Of a DNA stretch of 53,020 bases, positions 49,797 to 53,020 are shown one piece after another. Source of the DNA: a virus; the IMG/VR virus record IMGVR_UViG_3300043419_000168, positions 1 through 53,020 of that record. One strand, written 5' to 3'. Made by a program: the position numbers and the translations under genes. A model generated the notes under the pieces. It saw nothing but the letters and a program-made list of their open reading frames with translations. It did no database searches and had not been told where the DNA came from. How positions within the stretch are numbered: position 1 is the first letter of the stretch; each line of letters begins with the position of its first letter.

Positions 49797-51065
49797 ATGA
49801 CTACTCGTCAAGAATTATTAGCTAAATGGGCTCCGATTCTAGAATCAGAAGCTGCCCCATCTATCAAAGACAACTACCGTAAGGAAGTTACTGCTGTTCT
49901 TTTGGAAAACCAAGAACGCGAAATGGCAAAACAAAACCAAGTTCTAACTGAAGCTACTCATGCTAACGCTGGTGGTTTAGGTGTTGCACTTGGTGGTGCT
50001 GGTACTAACGCAAACATGGCTGGTTACGATCCAGTGTTGATCAGCTTGGTTCGCCGTGCTGCTCCACAAATGATCGCTTATGACATCGCTGGTGTTCAGC
50101 CAATGACTCAACCAACTGGTTTGATCTTCGCAATGAAGAGCAAGTATACTAGCCAAGCTGGTACTGAGGCTCTATTCAACGAAGCTGATACAGACTTCTC
50201 TGGTACTGGTACTCATGCTGGTGCAAACCCAGTTGACGGTACTTACACTACTGGTACTGGTATGTCTACTGAGACTGCTGAAGGTCTTGGTGATTCAACT
50301 GCATTCAACCAAATGGCTTTCTCAATCGAGAAGACTACTGTAACTGCTAAGACTCGTGCTTTGAAAGCAGAATACACTGTTGAATTGGCTCAAGATTTGC
50401 AAGCTGTTCATGGTTTGAACGCTGAAGGCGAATTGAGCAACATTCTTTCAACAGAAATCACTGCTGAATTGAACCGTGAAGTAGTTCGTACAGTTTACAC
50501 TGCTGCTAAAGTTGGTGCTGAAGTTGGTACTGCTACTGCTGGTACTTTCGACCTAGACGTTGACGCTAATGGTCGTTGGTCTGTTGAGAAGTTCAAAGGT
50601 CTATTGTTCCAAATCGAACGTGAAGCAAACGCTATCGCTCAGACTACTCGTCGTGGTCGTGGTAACTTCATCATCTGTTCTTCAGATGTTGCTTCTGCTC
50701 TAGCTATGGCTGGTGTTCTTGACTATGCTCCAGCATTGTCAACTGGTTTGAACGTAGATGAAGCTTCTACTACTTTCGCTGGTGTATTGAACGGTAAGTA
50801 CAAAGTGTATGTTGATCCATATTCTGCTAACCAATCTGCTAGCCAGTTCTTCGTAGTTGGTTACAAGGGTACTTCAGCATTCGACGCTGGTTTGTTCTAC
50901 TGTCCATACGTACCACTACAAAAGGTTAATGCTGTTGATCCTAACACTTTCCAACCTAAGATTGGTTTCAAGACTCGTTACGGTATGGTTGCAAACCCAT
51001 TCACTAGCTTGTCTTCTGGCCAGAACATCTACTACCGCAAGGTTAAAGTAACTAACTTGATGTAA
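49797..51065 (+). CDS. 23: Major capsid protein gp23
   Basis: A 422-residue major capsid protein. Conserved parts include YDPVLISLVRRAAPQMIAYD, GVQPMTQPTGLIFAMKSKYT and the C-terminal FKTRYGMVANPF. The expected gp21 cleavage (after Ile/Leu-x-Glu) is Leu50-Thr-Glu52 before Ala53, removing a 52-residue propeptide; T4 gp23 loses 65 residues. It is transcribed with gp22 from the tandem late promoters and followed by the strongest terminator of the window. Confidence 0.95.
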   Translation: MTTRQELLAKWAPILESEAAPSIKDNYRKEVTAVLLENQEREMAKQNQVLTEATHANAGGLGVALGGAGTNANMAGYDPVLISLVRRAAPQMIAYDIAGVQPMTQPTGLIFAMKSKYTSQAGTEALFNEADTDFSGTGTHAGANPVDGTYTTGTGMSTETAEGLGDSTAFNQMAFSIEKTTVTAKTRALKAEYTVELAQDLQAVHGLNAEGELSNILSTEITAELNREVVRTVYTAAKVGAEVGTATAGTFDLDVDANGRWSVEKFKGLLFQIEREANAIAQTTRRGRGNFIICSSDVASALAMAGVLDYAPALSTGLNVDEASTTFAGVLNGKYKVYVDPYSANQSASQFFVVGYKGTSAFDAGLFYCPYVPLQKVNAVDPNTFQPKIGFKTRYGMVANPFTSLSSGQNIYYRKVKVTNLM

Positions 51066-51103
51066 TATTCAAGTTGTATTAAACCTACGTAGATAGGTAA
51101 TTT

Positions 51104-51130
51104 AAAAGGGATCTTCGGATCCCTTTTTTT
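51104..51130 (+). terminator. Strong intrinsic terminator after gp23
   Basis: A 10-bp stem AAAAGGGATC/GATCCCTTTT with a TTCG tetraloop and an extended T-run to 51130. It ends the gp22-gp23 transcript. Confidence 0.95.
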
Positions 51131-51136
51131 ATATGA

Positions 51137-51143
51137 CTAAATA
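51137..51143 (+). promoter_or_regulatory. Late promoter -10 element at the gp3 start
   Basis: CTAAATA ends 6 nt before the gp3 ATG at 51149, just downstream of the gp23 terminator. No Shine-Dalgarno is present between them. Initiation at the usual distance would make a leaderless gp3 message. Confidence 0.6.
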
Positions 51144-51148
51144 TCTGT

Positions 51149-51682
51149 ATGAACAATATTCTTTCTTGCCCTGTACCAGAAAACATTTCTCCATTATCAC
51201 CTAATGGATTCATGTTCAACATTCAAAAATTGCCAGAAGTTAATTTCTTCTGTCAACAAGTAAACCTACCTGGAATTTTACTTGGTGCTCCAGAATTTGG
51301 TAACCCATTTAATACAGCACCGATCCCTGGTGAAACATTGACATACGATCAACTTACTGTTCAGTTCTTAGTTGACGAAAATATGTCAAACTATAAAGCC
51401 ATATATAACTGGATCGTGGCTTTGGGATTCCCAGAAAATTACACACAGTATGTAAATTTCTTATCTCAATCTGAAGCATTAGTGACATCAGAGTTAGCAA
51501 AGAACTACTCAGACGCAACTCTTGCAATTTTAGATGGTTCAAATAATGTTGTGCAAACTGCACAATTTCATGACTTATTTCCAATATCATTAGACTCTCT
51601 AGTCTTTCAATCAACAAATCAAGATGTGCAATACCTAGTTGGGAATGCAACATTTAGATACGGTTATTACAAGTTTATTTGA
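51149..51682 (+). CDS. 3: Tail completion and sheath stabiliser gp3
   Basis: A 177-residue protein (T4 gp3 176). It has SPNGFMFNIQKLPEVNFFCQ with VNLPGI, a tube-terminator-like pattern, LTYDQLTVQFLVDENMSNYK and WIVALGFPENYTQY. Gp3 caps the completed tail tube before gp15 binds. In T4-like marine phages this gene commonly follows gp23, as here. The stop overlaps the -35 box of the next promoter. Confidence 0.8.
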   Translation: MNNILSCPVPENISPLSPNGFMFNIQKLPEVNFFCQQVNLPGILLGAPEFGNPFNTAPIPGETLTYDQLTVQFLVDENMSNYKAIYNWIVALGFPENYTQYVNFLSQSEALVTSELAKNYSDATLAILDGSNNVVQTAQFHDLFPISLDSLVFQSTNQDVQYLVGNATFRYGYYKFI

Positions 51683-51707
51683 CATTTTTGCAATTTAGTA
51701 GTAAAAT
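51679..51707 (+). promoter_or_regulatory. Sigma70-type promoter for uvsY-uvsW
   Basis: A perfect -35 TTGACA (51679-51684), a 17-bp spacer and TAAAAT as -10 (51702-51707). Expected start is near 51714, 20 nt before the uvsY ATG at 51734. It is a host-sigma promoter unlike the late elements, consistent with early or middle expression of recombination genes. Confidence 0.8.
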
Positions 51708-51733
51708 TATTATTACGAAAACTTGGAGTTATT

Positions 51734-52171
51734 ATGAATCTTGAAGAATTACAAAATATGTGGGACATCGATTGCGTCATTGATGATAATTATCTTGGCG
51801 AACAGTCAACAGCCACACCTAAACTACATGCTAAGTATGTTAAGTTATTAGTCAATGTTAAATTAAAACATACCAAATTAAGTTCTGATTATAATATGTT
51901 GCGAAAAAATAAATTTCGTTACTATCGTGGAGAACTTAGTCGTGACGAATTAACTCAGTTAGATTGGCCACAGTGGCAGGGTGTTAAACCATTGAAGAAT
52001 GAGATGGACGAATTTCTTCAGGGTGACACCGATCTAAATATATTACGAGTTAAGATTGATTATCTTGAAACGATGATATATTTTTTAGAATCTGTTCTTG
52101 GTCAAATTAAAGCCAGAGACTGGCAAATTAAGACCCATGTTGAATGGAAGAAATTTTTAGCTGGAATGTAA
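51734..52171 (+). CDS. uvsY: Recombination mediator UvsY
   Basis: A 145-residue protein (T4 UvsY 137). NLEELQNMWDIDCVIDDNYL opens it, KFRYYRGELSRDELTQLDW lies in the middle, with the KPLKNEMDEFLQGDTDLNIL region and the C-terminal IKARDWQIKTHVEWKKFLAG. UvsY loads UvsX recombinase onto gp32-covered single-stranded DNA. It is followed by uvsW with a TAATG overlap. The downstream position of gp23 and gp3 is usual in marine T4-like phages. Confidence 0.85.
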   Translation: MNLEELQNMWDIDCVIDDNYLGEQSTATPKLHAKYVKLLVNVKLKHTKLSSDYNMLRKNKFRYYRGELSRDELTQLDWPQWQGVKPLKNEMDEFLQGDTDLNILRVKIDYLETMIYFLESVLGQIKARDWQIKTHVEWKKFLAGM

Positions 52172-53020
52172 TGATTATTAAAATTGAGAAACTTGATGAA
52201 GTTTATGTTCGTGTATTTTCAGAAGCATCTATCGAACAAGAAATTTCTGACTTCTTTACCTATGAATATCCAGGTGCTAGGTTCACTCCACAATTCAGAG
52301 CACGTCTGTGGGACGGTAAAGTAAGGTTATATGATCAGGTTCGTAAAACTCTTTACGTAGGTTTAGTTTCTTACGTAGAAGAATTCGCTACTCGTAATGG
52401 TTATTCAGTTGAGTATGTGAATCAAGTTGTAAATATAAATCCAAACATCACAAACGAATCTATTGAATTGTTTGCTAAAACATTGGAACCACAGGGTCGT
52501 GGTAAACCAATCGAGATTCGTGACTATCAAATAGAAGCAGTGCAAACTGCTTTATCAAAAGAAAGAACATTGCTTCTTTCACCTACCGCATCTGGTAAAT
52601 CATTTATTATATACACAATTATGCGTTGGCACTTGCTGGCCAAGCGTAAGTGTATTATTATTGTTCCAACAACATCCTTAGTTGAGCAATTATTCGCTGA
52701 CTTTGAAGATTACTCATCAGCGAATAAATGGGATGTTTCTGGACACTGCCAAAAACTATATTCTGGATTCACAAAAGATTTCACTAAAGACGTTTTAATT
52801 ACGACATGGCAGTCAGTATATTTACAACCAAAAGCGTGGTTCCGTCAGTTTGATGTAATCTTCGGTGACGAAGCTCATCAATTTAAAGCTAAATCTTTAA
52901 CTACTGTTATGGAAAAGATGGATAACATTCGTTATCGTATCGGAACGACAGGAACATTAGATAATAAAAAAGTTCATAAGTTAGTGCTCGAAGGTATGTT
53001 CGGTCCAGTCCATAGAGTTA
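52171..53020 (+). CDS. uvsW: Helicase UvsW (partial, C-terminus beyond window)
   Basis: The first 283 codons of a superfamily 2 helicase. The N-terminal domain (FFTYEYPGARFTPQFRARLW, then GKVRLYD) is typical of UvsW, followed by Walker A Pro138-Thr-Ala-Ser-Gly-Lys-Ser144 and the DEAH box at Asp233-His236. T4 UvsW unwinds R-loops and recombination intermediates and helps switch from origin- to recombination-driven replication. The start overlaps the uvsY stop. The gene runs off the right edge in frame. Confidence 0.9.
   Translation, partial: MIIKIEKLDEVYVRVFSEASIEQEISDFFTYEYPGARFTPQFRARLWDGKVRLYDQVRKTLYVGLVSYVEEFATRNGYSVEYVNQVVNINPNITNESIELFAKTLEPQGRGKPIEIRDYQIEAVQTALSKERTLLLSPTASGKSFIIYTIMRWHLLAKRKCIIIVPTTSLVEQLFADFEDYSSANKWDVSGHCQKLYSGFTKDFTKDVLITTWQSVYLQPKAWFRQFDVIFGDEAHQFKAKSLTTVMEKMDNIRYRIGTTGTLDNKKVHKLVLEGMFGPVHRV

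Noticed and set aside
1-53020. tRNA genes, insertion sequences or homing endonucleases
   Set aside because: None was recognisable by eye. The gaps are almost all under 110 bp and are explained by promoters and terminators; a covariance-model tRNA scan would be needed to exclude one.

Overview
The window is most of the late (virion) half of a T4-superfamily contractile-tailed phage. It carries the conserved T4 module in recognisable order: baseplate (gp26, gp54, gp48, gp53, hub, gp5, PAAR tip, gp25, gp6, gp8), tail fibres, neck (gp13-gp14-gp15), large terminase gp17, sheath gp18, tube gp19, portal gp20, prohead core (gp67/gp68-like), protease gp21, scaffold gp22, major capsid gp23, gp3, then UvsY and UvsW. 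The gene order and protein styles look most like T4-like phages of aquatic bacteria (cyanophage or pelagiphage type). The DNA is AT-rich by eye, genes are tightly packed, many starts overlap the previous stop as TAATG, and I saw no tRNA, insertion sequence or CRISPR. The host cannot be named from this window. No gene-free stretch exceeds 300 bases.

Layout. Positions 1-3231 (minus strand): gp26, terminase small subunit gp16, a putative holin, gp54, a gp2-like DNA end protector and gp4. Positions 3279-16834 (plus): tube cap, wedge, hub, spike and baseplate genes. Positions 16874-24435: a 2048-residue DUF4815-type structural protein, a small coiled-coil protein and a tail fibre with a self-cleaving S74 chaperone. 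Positions 24437-30402: an accessory island unlike a standard T4 module. It holds a Cys/Asn-rich structural-like protein, an unknown 340-residue protein, a radical SAM/SPASM enzyme, a 105-residue partner, a TRAP (DctP-like) binding protein without signal peptide, an asparagine-synthetase-like PP-loop enzyme and, on the opposite strand, an oxygenase-fold-like protein. Positions 30510-38425: more fibre and virion genes, ending in a second S74 fibre. Positions 38427-51682: neck, packaging, tail and head genes. From 51734: recombination genes behind a sigma70-type promoter.

Expression. Short gaps between gene blocks nearly all contain a T4-style late -10 element (CTAAATA or ATAAATA; one perfect TATAAATA). 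Several are fused to intrinsic terminators so that the terminator of one unit overlaps the promoter of the next. Two divergent gene pairs are served by opposed late elements in one small gap, and for gp3 (perhaps gp25) the element sits where transcription would begin at the start codon.

The most unusual content is the 24.4-30.4 kb island. It looks like a peptide-modification system (a radical SAM/SPASM maturase with a Cys-rich candidate substrate) embedded among tail-fibre genes, as if the phage chemically modifies, or metal-loads, part of its own tail. This is inference from gene content and position. Other notable points are a gp5 spike carrying two different wall-degrading domains, and Gly/Tyr/Thr-rich repeat modules copied between gp8, gp14 and gp18.
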